Source: Sphingomonas sp. 8AM (GTDB taxonomy: Bacteria > Pseudomonadota > Alphaproteobacteria > Sphingomonadales > Sphingomonadaceae). Taken from it: 64,000 nt of DNA. The notes under the pieces were generated by a model. It had not been told where the DNA came from, ran no database searches, and saw only the letters and a program-made list of their open reading frames with translations. Shown one piece after another: positions 1 through 7,825 of this stretch; positions within the stretch are counted from its first letter, which is position 1, and the number at the start of each line of letters is the position of its first letter. The DNA is taken from NCBI RefSeq assembly GCF_902506455.1, contig NZ_LR733844.1, positions 1,315,789 to 1,379,788 of the forward strand. Direction: 5' to 3'. Position numbers and translations under genes: made by a program.

Positions 1-699
1 GGCACCGACGATCAGGACGTCGAACACCGCATCGTCGGCCAGATCCTGGTCGAGCCCTAGCAGGCGTGCCACTTTCTCCGGAGTAGGGTCCGTCACGACC
101 AGATCGCGGCCGAACACCACTACCGGCGTGGCATCGGGTACGCCGCAACTGGCGGCGACCTCCGCCGCCCCGGCGCTGCCGATCGGATGCGAGCGATAGG
201 GAAGGCGATTGCGCGCCGCAAACTCCGCCACCTGCCGGACGGAGCGATCGTCTTCCTCCCCGACCAGCACCAGCATCGCGTCGCTGCTCTCCAGCTGGCG
301 ACGGCGCCGGGCGGCGAGCACGGTGATGATGATGTCCGACAGTTCGGGGATCGCCGACATCAATTGCAGCATCCGCGCGCGCGGCACTTCGATCACCTGC
401 GTGTCGCGGACCGCGCGCATCGGCATCGACCAGTTACCGCCGGAGAGCAGCGACACTTCGCCCATGAATTGCGTGGGGCCAAGCGTCGACGGGACCAGCC
501 GCTCGCCGGAGAAGGGGTTGACGACCTCGACCTCGCCGCTTTCGACATAGACGAAGCGGTCGGCCGGGGCGCCCACTTCGGCGAGCCATGCACCTGCCTG
601 ATAATGCCGGCCGATCCCGGCCGCCCGCAACGCGTCGACATGGCCCGGCGCCAGTGGAATGCGCTGCATCTCCCTGAGATCGCGCCCGATCGTTTCCAT
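1..699 (-). CDS. Thioredoxin reductase with N-terminal cyclic-nucleotide-binding domain (3' part outside window)
   Basis: Only the first 233 codons are in the window; the gene runs off its left edge. Residues about 10-125 form a cNMP-binding beta-roll (FVYVESGEVEV, then FMGEVSLLSGG, the phosphate-binding-cassette region). Residues about 130-215 are thioredoxin-fold-like (ATPVVVFGRDLVV near the end). The last visible residues, DVLIVGA, are the beginning of a GxGxxG FAD-binding Rossmann motif. This order matches the known fused family of regulatory-domain thioredoxin-disulfide reductases that reduce thioredoxin with NADPH. Ligand binding by the cNMP domain is not established by sequence, because the usual Arg/Ser pair of cAMP binders is not clearly present. 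The start is the ATG at 699, preceded by a purine-rich stretch (agggagcgggg). The catalytic CxxC lies outside the window. Confidence 0.88.
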   Translation of the reverse strand, partial: METIGRDLREMQRIPLAPGHVDALRAAGIGRHYQAGAWLAEVGAPADRFVYVESGEVEVVNPFSGERLVPSTLGPTQFMGEVSLLSGGNWSMPMRAVRDTQVIEVPRARMLQLMSAIPELSDIIITVLAARRRRQLESSDAMLVLVGEEDDRSVRQVAEFAARNRLPYRSHPIGSAGAAEVAASCGVPDATPVVVFGRDLVVTDPTPEKVARLLGLDQDLADDAVFDVLIVGA

Positions 700-776
700 T
701 TGGCCCCGCTCCCTTCGGCGCTTTTGCTATCGTGGCCGACGCGCGCTCGCAACCTGCCGGGAGCGTTGGTCTGCGG

Positions 777-1273
777 TTACCGATCGAATTGCCCCGGAGA
801 CAGCGGTGCGTCCGGATCGGCGACGCCATGCTCGGGATCCTGCCGCGGTTCGAACGCGACCACCCATTGCGGATAGCCGTTCGGCGACATGACGATGTCC
901 GCATGGCCGACCGGATCGTCACCGGTCTCGATCCAGCCGGCCCCGTGACAATAGTCGCAGCTGGCGCGCTGCCCCCGGAAGCTCACCAGATCGATCTCGG
1001 TATTCCACTGACCATGCCCCTTGCAGATCGGGCATTTGGCATCCAGCGATCCGTTTCGTGGCTGCAGCGGAATGTTGTCGAAGGCGTGCGGGCTGTTCGG
1101 CCCGTCGCAATGGACGATGTTGCTGGCGTGGGCGATCGGTCTTCTCCTTGGCGCCGCACAGAACGACCGGATTGCCGGTGCGGTTGCCCTGCCTGGAGAG
1201 GGCCGCGATCAGCAACGGTGGACGATAGATATCGCCACCTGCCAGCAGGCATAACGATGGCGATAATAGGCAT
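777..1273 (-). pseudogene. Frame-disrupted small zinc-ribbon protein
   Basis: Coding-like sequence runs through three frames on the minus strand. The ATG at 1273 gives MPIIAIVMPAG; a second frame gives LLAGGDIYRPPLLIAALS and NPVVLCGAKEKTD; a third, from about 1135, gives ASNIVHCDGPNSPHAF, KCPICKGHGQW and CDYCHGAGWIETGDDP and ends at the stop at 777. The two CxxC pairs (CPIC and CDYC, about 25 residues apart) would form a DnaJ-like zinc ribbon. At least two indels separate the frames, so the product as written is broken. Either the gene is decaying or the sequence carries indel errors here; the protein-like quality of all three segments favours very recent damage or error. The ATG overlaps the stop of the preceding small frame (TAATG), which suggests the two were translationally coupled. 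No named function. Confidence 0.6.
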
Positions 1274-1399
1274 TATGTAAGTGCCGCGTGATCGAGCACC
1301 GTCACCCGCACGCAGGTCGGGTCGACGGTCGCGGCTGGGGCGCCTGACGACCGATAGGCCAGCACGGCGCCGTCGCAACACCGCTACCGTGGCGATCGC
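1273..1399 (-). pseudogene. Frame-disrupted small hypothetical coding segment
   Basis: Directly after the bactofilin stop, one minus-strand frame reads TANVIPPAIATVAV; after about position 1365 a different frame continues DGAVLAYRSSGAPAATV and CVRVTVLDHAALT to a TAA at 1275-1273. Neither frame alone is open across the segment from a normal start codon. The joined product would be about 45 residues. The TAA overlaps the ATG of the next disrupted gene. I do not recognise a family. Its start is unclear: no ATG or GTG is in frame just upstream, so it may once have been longer. Confidence 0.35.
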
Positions 1400-1419
1400 C
1401 GGCGGGATGACGTTGGCGG

Positions 1420-1872
1420 TCAGGACCCGCTCTCGCGCGCCGTGGCCGGGTGATCGTCCGCCCCGGTATTGTCCCGCTCGATCAGCAGCGGCGCGGTCTC
1501 GAACGGCTTCGTCCCGACCGGTGCTACGGGTATCGTCGCGCCCGGCACCTCCGCGCCGTTCTTGGCGAACGTACCCTCGACCTGCGCGCCCTGCTCGATC
1601 GTCAGCGTCTCGTAATGCACCTCGCCGACGATATGCGCGCTGCGCTGGATGACGAGGCTGTCGACGATGATGCTGCCGCGCACCGTACCGGCCAGATGCG
1701 CGGATTGCGCGGTGATCGTGCCGATCATCTCGCTGGCGGCGCCTTGCACCAGCGCCAGACAATTGATGTCGCCGCGCACCCGGCCGTCGATGTGCAGGTC
1801 GGCCGAGGCGGAGATATCGCCGGTGATGGCGACGTCGGCGCCGATCATCGAAAAGGTGGCATTCTTGCTCAT
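1420..1872 (-). CDS. Bactofilin family cytoskeletal protein
   Basis: The 150-residue product has the bactofilin (DUF583) beta-helix core at about residues 5-110: repeated short strands such as ISASADLHIDGRVRGDI, GTITAQSAHLAGTVRGSI and SAHIVGEVHYETLTIEQGA, flanked by a flexible acidic/proline tail. Bactofilins polymerise without nucleotide and serve as membrane-associated scaffolds, often for localised cell-wall remodelling. The start is the ATG at 1872, four bases after the stop of the M23 peptidase gene, so the two almost certainly form one transcript and act together, a pairing known widely in Proteobacteria. Downstream lie frame-disrupted small genes. The family is certain; the exact morphological role in this organism is not. 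Confidence 0.93.
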   Translation of the reverse strand: MSKNATFSMIGADVAITGDISASADLHIDGRVRGDINCLALVQGAASEMIGTITAQSAHLAGTVRGSIIVDSLVIQRSAHIVGEVHYETLTIEQGAQVEGTFAKNGAEVPGATIPVAPVGTKPFETAPLLIERDNTGADDHPATARESGS

Positions 1873-1876
1873 GGGT

Positions 1877-3196
1877 TCACTTGCTACCCTTGGTTGGACC
1901 GGTGACTTTGGCGGCGTCGGGACCGGAATGCGTGGCGGCGCGGGCGGAGTGGCTGACGATCGTCGATGAAACATGGCTGCGCGCCTCCAGGAAGGGACGG
2001 GGGTTGGTGGGTTGGCCGTTGATCCGCACCTCGAAATGCAGATGCGGGCCGGTCGACCGGCCGGTCGAGCCGATCGCGCCGATCGTCTGCCCCGCCGCGA
2101 CCTGCTGACCGACATGGCTGCGGAAGGCGGACATGTGCGCATAACGGGTCACGAGGCCGGGCCCGTGCGTCACCTCGACGCAATTGCCATAGCCCGAGCG
2201 CTGCCCGACGAAGCTGACCATGCCGCGCGCCGCGGCGTAGATCGGGGCGCCGGACGGGCCGCGGAAATCGAGACCCGGGTGGAACGATCCATGACGGGTG
2301 AACGGGTCGGAGCGATAGCCGAAACCGCTCGAGACCGCATCGGCGCTGGCGGGCAGCACCTGCGGCATCCGCGACATCGCCCGCTCCAGCGCGCTCATCC
2401 GTGACAGGCTGGCGCCGAGCCGGGCGAAGCGCGGGTCGATCGAACCGTCGGCATCGGTGGCCAGCGCGAACAGCGGGCCGCCCATCGCGTCCCTGCCCAC
2501 CTCACTGCTGCCCGCCTCACCGCTGCCCACCCCGCCGAGCACCATCCGCGGATCGACCCCCAGGTGGCGCATCATCGCCAGCCCGCCGGTGGCACGCCGG
2601 TCGGCATAGCGCGTCAGGCTTTCGACGAAGGCCAGCTGGCGCGCTTCCATCCGCGCCAGATTGCCCGCCTCGGGCACGGCGGCGCTGACCTTGTCGATCG
2701 TCCGGCCGGTCTCGCTGCTGCTGTTGGTGACGGTTTCGCCGTCCTTGCTGTCGCGCGGCAGCGTGCCGAGATGCGCCTGAGTGACCTTCTCGATAAAGTC
2801 CTGCCGGCGTTGCAGGTCGGAGGTGACCTCGTCGAGGTTCCGGCGATAGGCGGCGACCCGGCTCTCCGCCTTTTCCACGCGTGCCTGGCGGCTCAGCAGG
2901 GCGGTGGCATCGCGGGAGTCGTGCCAACGGATCAGCGCCAGCGTGGTGATCGAGCCGACATAGGCGAGCGCCAGCACCGCGACGCCGGTCGCAGCCCGCT
3001 TCTGGGTGCGTGCGGCAAGCCGGATGAAGCGCACCTGCCCCTGCGAGCGCATGATGAACTCGCGATCGGGGAACCATTGATCGATCCGCGCGCGGGTCGC
3101 CGCCAGTCGCTGGCGAACGCGCGCGAAGCGCTGCCCCGCCTGCTGCGGCTTCGGCTTGTTCAACTCGACCCCGCTTCCGGTACCCTTGCGCCCCAT
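1877..3196 (-). CDS. Membrane-anchored M23 family peptidoglycan endopeptidase
   Basis: A 439-residue protein with a basic cytoplasmic N-terminus, one transmembrane helix at about residues 70-89 (VAVLALAYVGSITTLALI), a coiled-coil segment at about 98-145, and a C-terminal LytM/M23 domain at about 290-400. The zinc and catalytic residues are all present: HPGLDF (H306, D310), YAHMS (H354) and HLHFE (H385, H387). It should be an active D,D-endopeptidase cleaving peptide cross-bridges, working in the periplasm. It is followed after four bases by the bactofilin gene, which is expected to position it. No good Shine-Dalgarno is seen before the ATG at 3196; a TATAAT lies just upstream (3203-3208), so a very short leader is conceivable. 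A 15-bp palindrome at 3265-3279 lies further upstream. Confidence 0.93.
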   Translation of the reverse strand: MGRKGTGSGVELNKPKPQQAGQRFARVRQRLAATRARIDQWFPDREFIMRSQGQVRFIRLAARTQKRAATGVAVLALAYVGSITTLALIRWHDSRDATALLSRQARVEKAESRVAAYRRNLDEVTSDLQRRQDFIEKVTQAHLGTLPRDSKDGETVTNSSSETGRTIDKVSAAVPEAGNLARMEARQLAFVESLTRYADRRATGGLAMMRHLGVDPRMVLGGVGSGEAGSSEVGRDAMGGPLFALATDADGSIDPRFARLGASLSRMSALERAMSRMPQVLPASADAVSSGFGYRSDPFTRHGSFHPGLDFRGPSGAPIYAAARGMVSFVGQRSGYGNCVEVTHGPGLVTRYAHMSAFRSHVGQQVAAGQTIGAIGSTGRSTGPHLHFEVRINGQPTNPRPFLEARSHVSSTIVSHSARAATHSGPDAAKVTGPTKGSK

Positions 3197-3264
3197 CCAT
3201 GATTATAGCTGGTGTCCGTCCGTACCGGGAGAGCACCCCGCCATTGTGGGTCAGTGCCAGGGCA

Positions 3265-3279
3265 TGAGCCTCAGGCTCA
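3265..3279. repeat. Short palindrome upstream of the M23-bactofilin operon
   Basis: TGAGCCT and its reverse complement AGGCTCA flank a single base, about 70 bases upstream of the M23 start codon. The position fits an operator for that operon, but there is no family-level match and a chance palindrome is possible. Confidence 0.3.
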
Positions 3280-3491
3280 CCCGGAAAGGATGCGTTTCGA
3301 ATATATCAGTTCTTTGTTGAAACCATTTACCCGTCGAGCGGAGAGAGGGTCATAAAGCTCTGGAGACCTTGCCAACAGGACGCGCGTCGCACCGGAGAAT
3401 TGACCCCTGTGCATCAGAAGTCACGCGCTTCCGTAGCTTTGACGTCATGCTTTTATAATGAAGCCGGCCTACGCTCGGCCGGGAAAGGAGC
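3280..3491. other. Intergenic stretch before the response-regulator remnant
   Basis: I see no convincing gene here. Near its right end CCGGCC (3464-3469) and GGCCGG (3477-3482) can form a stem-loop immediately before the AAAGGAG ribosome-binding site (3485-3490... region) of the broken response regulator, which could restrict access to it. A TATAAT at 3454-3459 has no correctly spaced -35 box. Confidence 0.35.
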
Positions 3492-3722
3492 ATGATCGGC
3501 AAGCCCTCCCGCGCAACCATGTCCAGTGTGGATGGTGGGCACATCGTTCTGCAGGCGTCGGATGTCGATGGGGCATTCGGGACGCTGAACGCCAATGCCC
3601 GCGTCGATGCTGTCGTCACCGGCTAACTGATGCCGCGACGCACGGGCGCCGATCTCATCCGTCAGCTACGTGAGGCAGGTGCCAACACACCGGTCATGGT
3701 CATCACCGGGTATATGGCATGA
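3492..3722 (+). pseudogene. Response-regulator receiver-domain remnant with in-frame stop
   Basis: From the ATG at 3492 the frame reads GHIVLQASDVDGAFGTL and ARVDAVVTG, then a TAA at 3624-3626, and continues in the same frame as LMPRRTGADLIRQLREAG and TPVMVITGYMA to a TGA at 3720-3722. This matches the middle of a CheY-like receiver domain, where one expects VVTD-x-LMP: the phospho-accepting Asp is replaced by Gly and the next codon is a stop. The N-terminal acidic pair and the alpha5/Lys end are missing, so it is a fragment. A strong RBS (AAAGGAG) stands one base before the ATG, so a 44-residue peptide may still be made. No partner kinase is adjacent. Confidence 0.72.
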
Positions 3723-3771
3723 CGCGACCCATTGCCCGCCGGCACGCTGCGCATGAGAAACCGGGGGACCG

Positions 3772-4479
3772 TCAGCCGAGATAGAGATAGCGCGGGTCGA
3801 ATTCGGCGGCGCGCCACAAGGTGCTCAGATCAAGGATCCTGACCCTGCCCGCAGCGAGCGTCGCGGCGCCGGCCTCGCGTAGCTCGCGCAGCACGCGATT
3901 GACTGATACGTTGGTCAGTCCGGTGCATTCGGCGATGTCGGTCTGCGTCAGCGGCAGCTCATAGCCACCCGCATCGGCGAGGCCGACGAGAAGCAGACGT
4001 TGATGCAACTCGCTCAGCAGCATCGCCACGCGCGCTGACGCAGTACGGCGCCCGAGCGAAAGCTCCCATTCGCGATGGATCGCGGCATCCAGGTTGGTGC
4101 TGAACCAGTAACTGCGCGCGAGCGCCGGAAAACGCTCGGTGAGATCACGCAGCCTGGTATGCGGCACAATCCCGAGCCGGCACGGCGTCAGGCTCATCAC
4201 GTCGTGATCCAGGTATTTGAGCGTGAAGCTGTGCAGGTCGGCGAAGTCGCCTGCGACATGCAGCTCGGTGATCTGGCGTTGCCCGTTGCGCAGGTCCTTG
4301 TAGCGACACAGGATGCCGTCCAGCAGCAGCGTACTGTGGTCCTGCACATCGTGCGCGCGGACGACGATCGTATCTGCCGGCACCGTGCGCAGGTCAGCGA
4401 CGGCATCGCGAATGCCCTGCTCCTCCTCCCCCGACAATCGCCCGCGGGCGCGAAGCTTTGCAAAGTGTCGTTCGATCAA
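3772..4479 (-). CDS. Crp/Fnr family transcriptional regulator
   Basis: 235 residues: an effector-domain beta-roll at about 20-120 (DHSTLLLDGILCRYKDL, QITELHVAGDFADLHSF), a dimerisation helix at about 125-150, and a C-terminal Crp-type winged helix at about 150-225 with recognition-helix sequence LPLTQTDIAECTGLTNVSVNRVLREL. There are no N-terminal Fnr-type cysteine clusters, so an iron-sulphur oxygen sensor is unlikely; its ligand is unknown. Such short Crp/Fnr proteins are abundant in Sphingomonadaceae and often sit next to stress genes. It is transcribed away from the receiver remnant and towards the M23 operon; its target cannot be deduced. A gap of about 90 bases separates it from the M61 gene upstream. 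Confidence 0.9.
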   Translation of the reverse strand: MIERHFAKLRARGRLSGEEEQGIRDAVADLRTVPADTIVVRAHDVQDHSTLLLDGILCRYKDLRNGQRQITELHVAGDFADLHSFTLKYLDHDVMSLTPCRLGIVPHTRLRDLTERFPALARSYWFSTNLDAAIHREWELSLGRRTASARVAMLLSELHQRLLLVGLADAGGYELPLTQTDIAECTGLTNVSVNRVLRELREAGAATLAAGRVRILDLSTLWRAAEFDPRYLYLG

Positions 4480-4568
4480 CGGTCTCTCCCACCGTCGGGA
4501 GACGACCAGGCCCTGCGTCTCGTTCCACCGGGACAGGCGATCGAGCGCTGATGATCGGAAACGGCGCG

Positions 4569-6440
4569 CTAGGCGGCGCGCCGCGGCCGCAGGATCGCGC
4601 CGATCCGATCCGGTTGGTCGCAGAGACGGACGAGTGTGGGATAGCGTGGCTGCCGGGGGCGCCGCAGCGTCACCGCCCGGACCGTCGAGCCCCGTCGAAC
4701 CAGCAGCTCCAGATCGACCCCATCAACAGCGAGGCAGGCGCGGAGGCGCTCCACGGAGAAAGAGCGCCCTGCAACTGCCTCGATCGCCGTGCCGATCGTC
4801 AGTCCGGCATCGAACGCCGCACCGTGCCACAGCACGTCGGCGATCCGCCCGTCCTGCGCAACGGTGAAGCCCATCGTGTGGGTAAGGTCGGCGATCCCGG
4901 TCTCGGCCTCCTGACAACGCTGATAGGGGTTCGGCGTGGCGTCATAGTCGAGCCGATAGCCACCGCGCGCCAGCCCGCCGAGCAACGTTCCGGCGCGCGT
5001 CTCCTCCAGCGCTTCGAGCAGGAAGCCACGCCAATCGAACGGCACCAATGCCTCCAGCTCGTGAACGACGTCATCAAGGCCATAGGGACGGGTCGACCAG
5101 TCGCCGTCAGCGCCGCCGAAGAAGCGCCGCGCGAAGTCGTCGAGCGAGCGGATATCGCCCGACAGCTCGCGGAGCCGGGTGTCGACCTCCAGCCACAGCA
5201 GCGCGCCTTCGGAATAATAGTCTTCGCTGCGCTGCCAGCTTGGCCACGGCAGCGGGCTTCGCGCGGCGATGATCGGGTCGCGCGTGGTATCGATCAACGG
5301 GCGCCAGCGGCTGCCGGGTCGCGCCTCGTAGCGGGCCGCGTTGAGCGCCAGCGCGCCCAGCGTCTGCTCCACGCTCCACAATCCGGATCGTGCGCACAGC
5401 ACGTTGGTCCAATATTGCGTCTGCCCTTCATAGACCCAGAGCAGGCTGTTCTGGATCGGGCGATCGAACGATGCCGTGCACGAGTCCGCGCCGCGGCGAT
5501 GCTTGCCGTTCCAGCTATGGATGAATTCGTGCGGGATCGTGTCGCGGCGCGTCACGTGCGCGTCCCATTCGGCGAAATAGCCGGGCACGCTGACGGCCTC
5601 GAACGAGCGGTGATGCTCGATCCCCGCGGTGCTCAGCGTGTCGCTGAGCGCGAGCAGCATCTCGAACCGGTCGTAGGCACGGGAGCCGAACAGCCGCAGC
5701 GCCTCGGCAACGACGGCGGCATGAGCGTCAACCTGCGCCGCGCTCGCCTCGGCGAGATGAGGCTCATCGGCGGCGACGCGCAACTGCACGTTCTCGTCGA
5801 GCGCATAGGTGCGCAGATAGCGTGCCGCCAGCACGGGCGAATCGATCAACGTGTCGAGCGAACAGCGCTCGAATGTCAGTGCGTTGGCGTCTCCGCACGT
5901 GACCGGAACGGCACAGGCGGCCGTCCATGCCTCGGGCAGGGTGAGCCGGGCGTCGACAGCGATGTAGCCGGCGCTGTGGCCCGCCGGGTAGAGGATCGCC
6001 GTATGCCACGGCAGGCAGAGCAGATCGGGCGCACTGATCACCCTCCCCTGCGCGGCGTCGGTGGGCGACAGGAACTGGAATGCCGCTTCGATCGCGTCCA
6101 CACCGCCCGGCACCGTGACCGCAAAGGCGTGCACCATCGTCGGATGACGCCGCCACGCGAGCGGCGCTCCGTTGGCCGTGAAGGACAGCCCGGCCAGCAG
6201 CTCGATCGGGGCGACCGGCGCGTGAAAACCGGGCAACCACTTGGGATAGAGCAGGATCAGTTCGCCGGCTCCCGCGACCGGGATGATCTCACACACCCGC
6301 AGGATTCCGCGCCAGCGATCGGTGGCGTCGACGTGGAGCGCGAGGGCACCGGCATAGGCGACGTCGTCCGGCGCCGGGATCGCAAATGTATCCTGATGCT
6401 GCGCGTCGTCGCGCGTCGTCTCGTCCACGGGAGGAACCAT
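4569..6440 (-). CDS. M61 family metallopeptidase (glycyl aminopeptidase-like)
   Basis: A 623-residue protein with the zinc motif HEFIHSW (H304, H308) followed by the glutamate of VYEGQTQYW (about E338), the gluzincin arrangement of family M61. The N-terminal third is the beta-rich domain of this family (LILLYPKWLPGFHAP at about 60-75), and the C-terminal 110 residues resemble a PDZ domain (MGFTVAQDGRIADVLWHG). M61 enzymes remove N-terminal Gly or Ala from peptides. No signal peptide is visible, so it is probably cytoplasmic. The start chosen is the ATG at 6440, whose A is the last base of the TGA of the upstream small gene (TGATG), implying coupled translation; a TTG ten codons further upstream is possible but less likely. 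Confidence 0.9.
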   Translation of the reverse strand: MVPPVDETTRDDAQHQDTFAIPAPDDVAYAGALALHVDATDRWRGILRVCEIIPVAGAGELILLYPKWLPGFHAPVAPIELLAGLSFTANGAPLAWRRHPTMVHAFAVTVPGGVDAIEAAFQFLSPTDAAQGRVISAPDLLCLPWHTAILYPAGHSAGYIAVDARLTLPEAWTAACAVPVTCGDANALTFERCSLDTLIDSPVLAARYLRTYALDENVQLRVAADEPHLAEASAAQVDAHAAVVAEALRLFGSRAYDRFEMLLALSDTLSTAGIEHHRSFEAVSVPGYFAEWDAHVTRRDTIPHEFIHSWNGKHRRGADSCTASFDRPIQNSLLWVYEGQTQYWTNVLCARSGLWSVEQTLGALALNAARYEARPGSRWRPLIDTTRDPIIAARSPLPWPSWQRSEDYYSEGALLWLEVDTRLRELSGDIRSLDDFARRFFGGADGDWSTRPYGLDDVVHELEALVPFDWRGFLLEALEETRAGTLLGGLARGGYRLDYDATPNPYQRCQEAETGIADLTHTMGFTVAQDGRIADVLWHGAAFDAGLTIGTAIEAVAGRSFSVERLRACLAVDGVDLELLVRRGSTVRAVTLRRPRQPRYPTLVRLCDQPDRIGAILRPRRAA

Positions 6441-6706
6441 CAGGACATCGCCGCGATCGCTTCGGCGCAATAGATGCGCGCGACGATCGCACCGGACGGA
6501 TCCAGCACATCCACTCTGCCCCTGGGATCGAGCGCAGGCTCCTGCCCGCCGACAAACGTCCGGTAGAGCCGGCGATTGGCCTGCGCCAAAGCATGATGCA
6601 CATCACGGGCTCGAAGGCGGTGATCGGCCACCAGCTGGCTCGATTTGTCGATGAACAGCAGCGAATATCTAAGCATGAAGCGCGCAACATGGCTATCCGG
6701 CGCCAT
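6440..6706 (-). CDS. Small hypothetical protein coupled to the M61 peptidase
   Basis: 88 residues, possibly beginning at the internal Met 11 (MLRYSLLFIDKSS). It has no transmembrane segment. The C-terminal half (GRVDVLDPSGAIVARIYCAEA) looks like the short beta-hairpin-rich DUF6894-type proteins common in alphaproteobacteria, but I cannot confirm that assignment. Its stop overlaps the ATG of the M61 gene, so the two are in one operon. Function unknown. Confidence 0.55.
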   Translation of the reverse strand: MAPDSHVARFMLRYSLLFIDKSSQLVADHRLRARDVHHALAQANRRLYRTFVGGQEPALDPRGRVDVLDPSGAIVARIYCAEAIAAMS

Positions 6707-6922
6707 GTTCCTGCGATTAAAACCCTTTAAGACGATTCTGAGGCATCCGACATCGGAGGCTGTGTTTTGTCATTGATGCAGATTTTGCCTGCTTCTTGTC
6801 TTATCTTGGTTGATGACGATCATGATATTCGTCGTGGGACTGTCGATCGCCCGCCTCGGTTGAACGCAAACATTCCCGACGAGGCTGTTGCAATGTCCAC
6901 GACATTTCCGGAGGCTCGCCGA

Positions 6923-7171
6923 TCAGCCGAGGTTTGATGGTATGCTCAGGTCAGGTCGCTTCGTACTGAAGCGGCTCGTGAAAGAGCCATATCCGGGGTA
7001 CAGGTAGCTCCAGTAAATCCTCCGACCGTCAAGTGACTGGACGTACCAATAGTTCGTGATCGTCGCGCCGACGGCGCCGATGTCCTGCCATTCGATCGCG
7101 GTTCTGCTCAGCCAGAGGGTCGGCCCAAACAGTCGTGATGGCCCCTGCACGCCTTCGTCGGTCCAGATCAC
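6923..7171 (-). pseudogene. C-terminal fragment of a hypothetical PH-like domain protein, truncated by a mobile element
   Basis: The frame reads VIWTDEGVQGPSRLFGP, LSRTAIEWQDIGAVGATIT, then WYVQSLDGRRIYWSYLYPGY to the stop at 6923. It looks like a real domain (alternating strands as in bacterial PH-type domains), but the only start is a GTG at 7171 with no RBS, and an in-frame stop lies 13 codons upstream where the sequence changes to transposon remnant. The gene has therefore probably lost its 5' part through the Tn3-type element to its right. The missing part is not seen on the other side of the transposon, so a deletion or rearrangement accompanied the event. Confidence 0.5.
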
Positions 7172-7245
7172 GTCGTGCCTGTGGGTTAGAGATGCCCTAT
7201 GAAGGGGGCGTCACATAAAGGGGCACAGATATACGGTAGCGGCGA

Positions 7246-7628
7246 TCATGCTGGCAGCCGGCCGGTCTGACGAACCGGGCGCAGCTCGCCGTCGCGCGGT
7301 GCAGGATTGGACCAGAGATAGTCGCCGGTCAGGTTGATGTGCTGCCATCCGAGCGGGGAGAGGTGCTGGAGCAGGTCGGGCGGCACCGGGCGGCCCTGCC
7401 TATCGAGATGACGCATTGCGGCTTCGAGGTAGGTGGTGTTCCACAGCACGATCGCGCCGGCGCGATCAGGTTGCGCGCGCTGGCGCGGTGTTCTTGGGCT
7501 TGCAGGCCGTGGTCGCGGATGCGGCCATTGCGATGGAAGAAGATCGCGCGCTTGAGCGCGTTCTGCGCCTCGCCCTTGTTCAGCTCGCGCGTGGCATGGC
7601 GTCGTTCCTCGGGCCGTTCGATCCAGTC
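7246..7628 (-). pseudogene. C-terminal part of an older Tn3-family transposase, interrupted by the inner transposon
   Basis: Read from 7628 downwards, this continues exactly the frame broken at 12614: joining the two sides and removing one CAGTC copy gives RVERTLFTLDW followed by IERPEERRHATRELNKGEAQ and NALKRAIFFHRNGRIRD, which aligns with the inner transposase (TLFMLDWFDDPEQQRR, LNKGEARNALARAIFF). Near 7463 a frameshift (two extra or one missing base in a GCGCCGGCG run) moves the reading to IVLWNTTYLEAAMRHLDR, SPLGWQHINLTGDYLWS, and a stop at 7246. It is the 3' end of the same broken gene as 12609-13887. Confidence 0.9.
7624..7628. repeat. Target-site duplication of inner Tn3 transposon (left copy)
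   Basis: CAGTC directly abuts the left terminal inverted repeat and is repeated at 12609-12613 abutting the right one. Five-base duplications are the signature of Tn3-family transposition. Confidence 0.95.
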
Positions 7629-7666
7629 GGGGTCCGGTGAGAAAGTAGCCGAAAACGTACGCTAAG
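7629..7666 (+). repeat. Left 38-bp terminal inverted repeat of inner Tn3 transposon
   Basis: Begins GGGGTCCGGTGAGA and ends CGAAAACGTACGCTAAG. It matches the right repeat across the outer GGTGAGA block and the 17 innermost bases, with differences in the middle. The terminal GGGG and inner CGTACGCTAAG are typical Tn3-family end motifs where TnpA binds. Confidence 0.95.
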
Positions 7667-7825
7667 CCGAACAGCTCGTCTGACTAGGCGCGGTAGATTG
7701 TCGAAATCCTCGTCTTGCTATTATGATCCGTGGGCGGACGGTCTGCTGCCGAGCATGTTTCTGTCCGAGAGGGAGCATAGCTGCTCGACCGTGAGGCAGG
7801 GGAGCCATCATTTCGAGGTGTATGG

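Noticed and set aside
3439..3459. TTGACG and TATAAT before the response-regulator remnant as a sigma70 promoter
   Set aside because: The spacer is only 9 bases, far from the usual 17.
4458..6473. Long plus-strand frame opposite the M61 gene
   Set aside because: It is antisense to a gene with intact catalytic motifs and has the Arg/Gln-rich composition typical of high-GC shadow frames.
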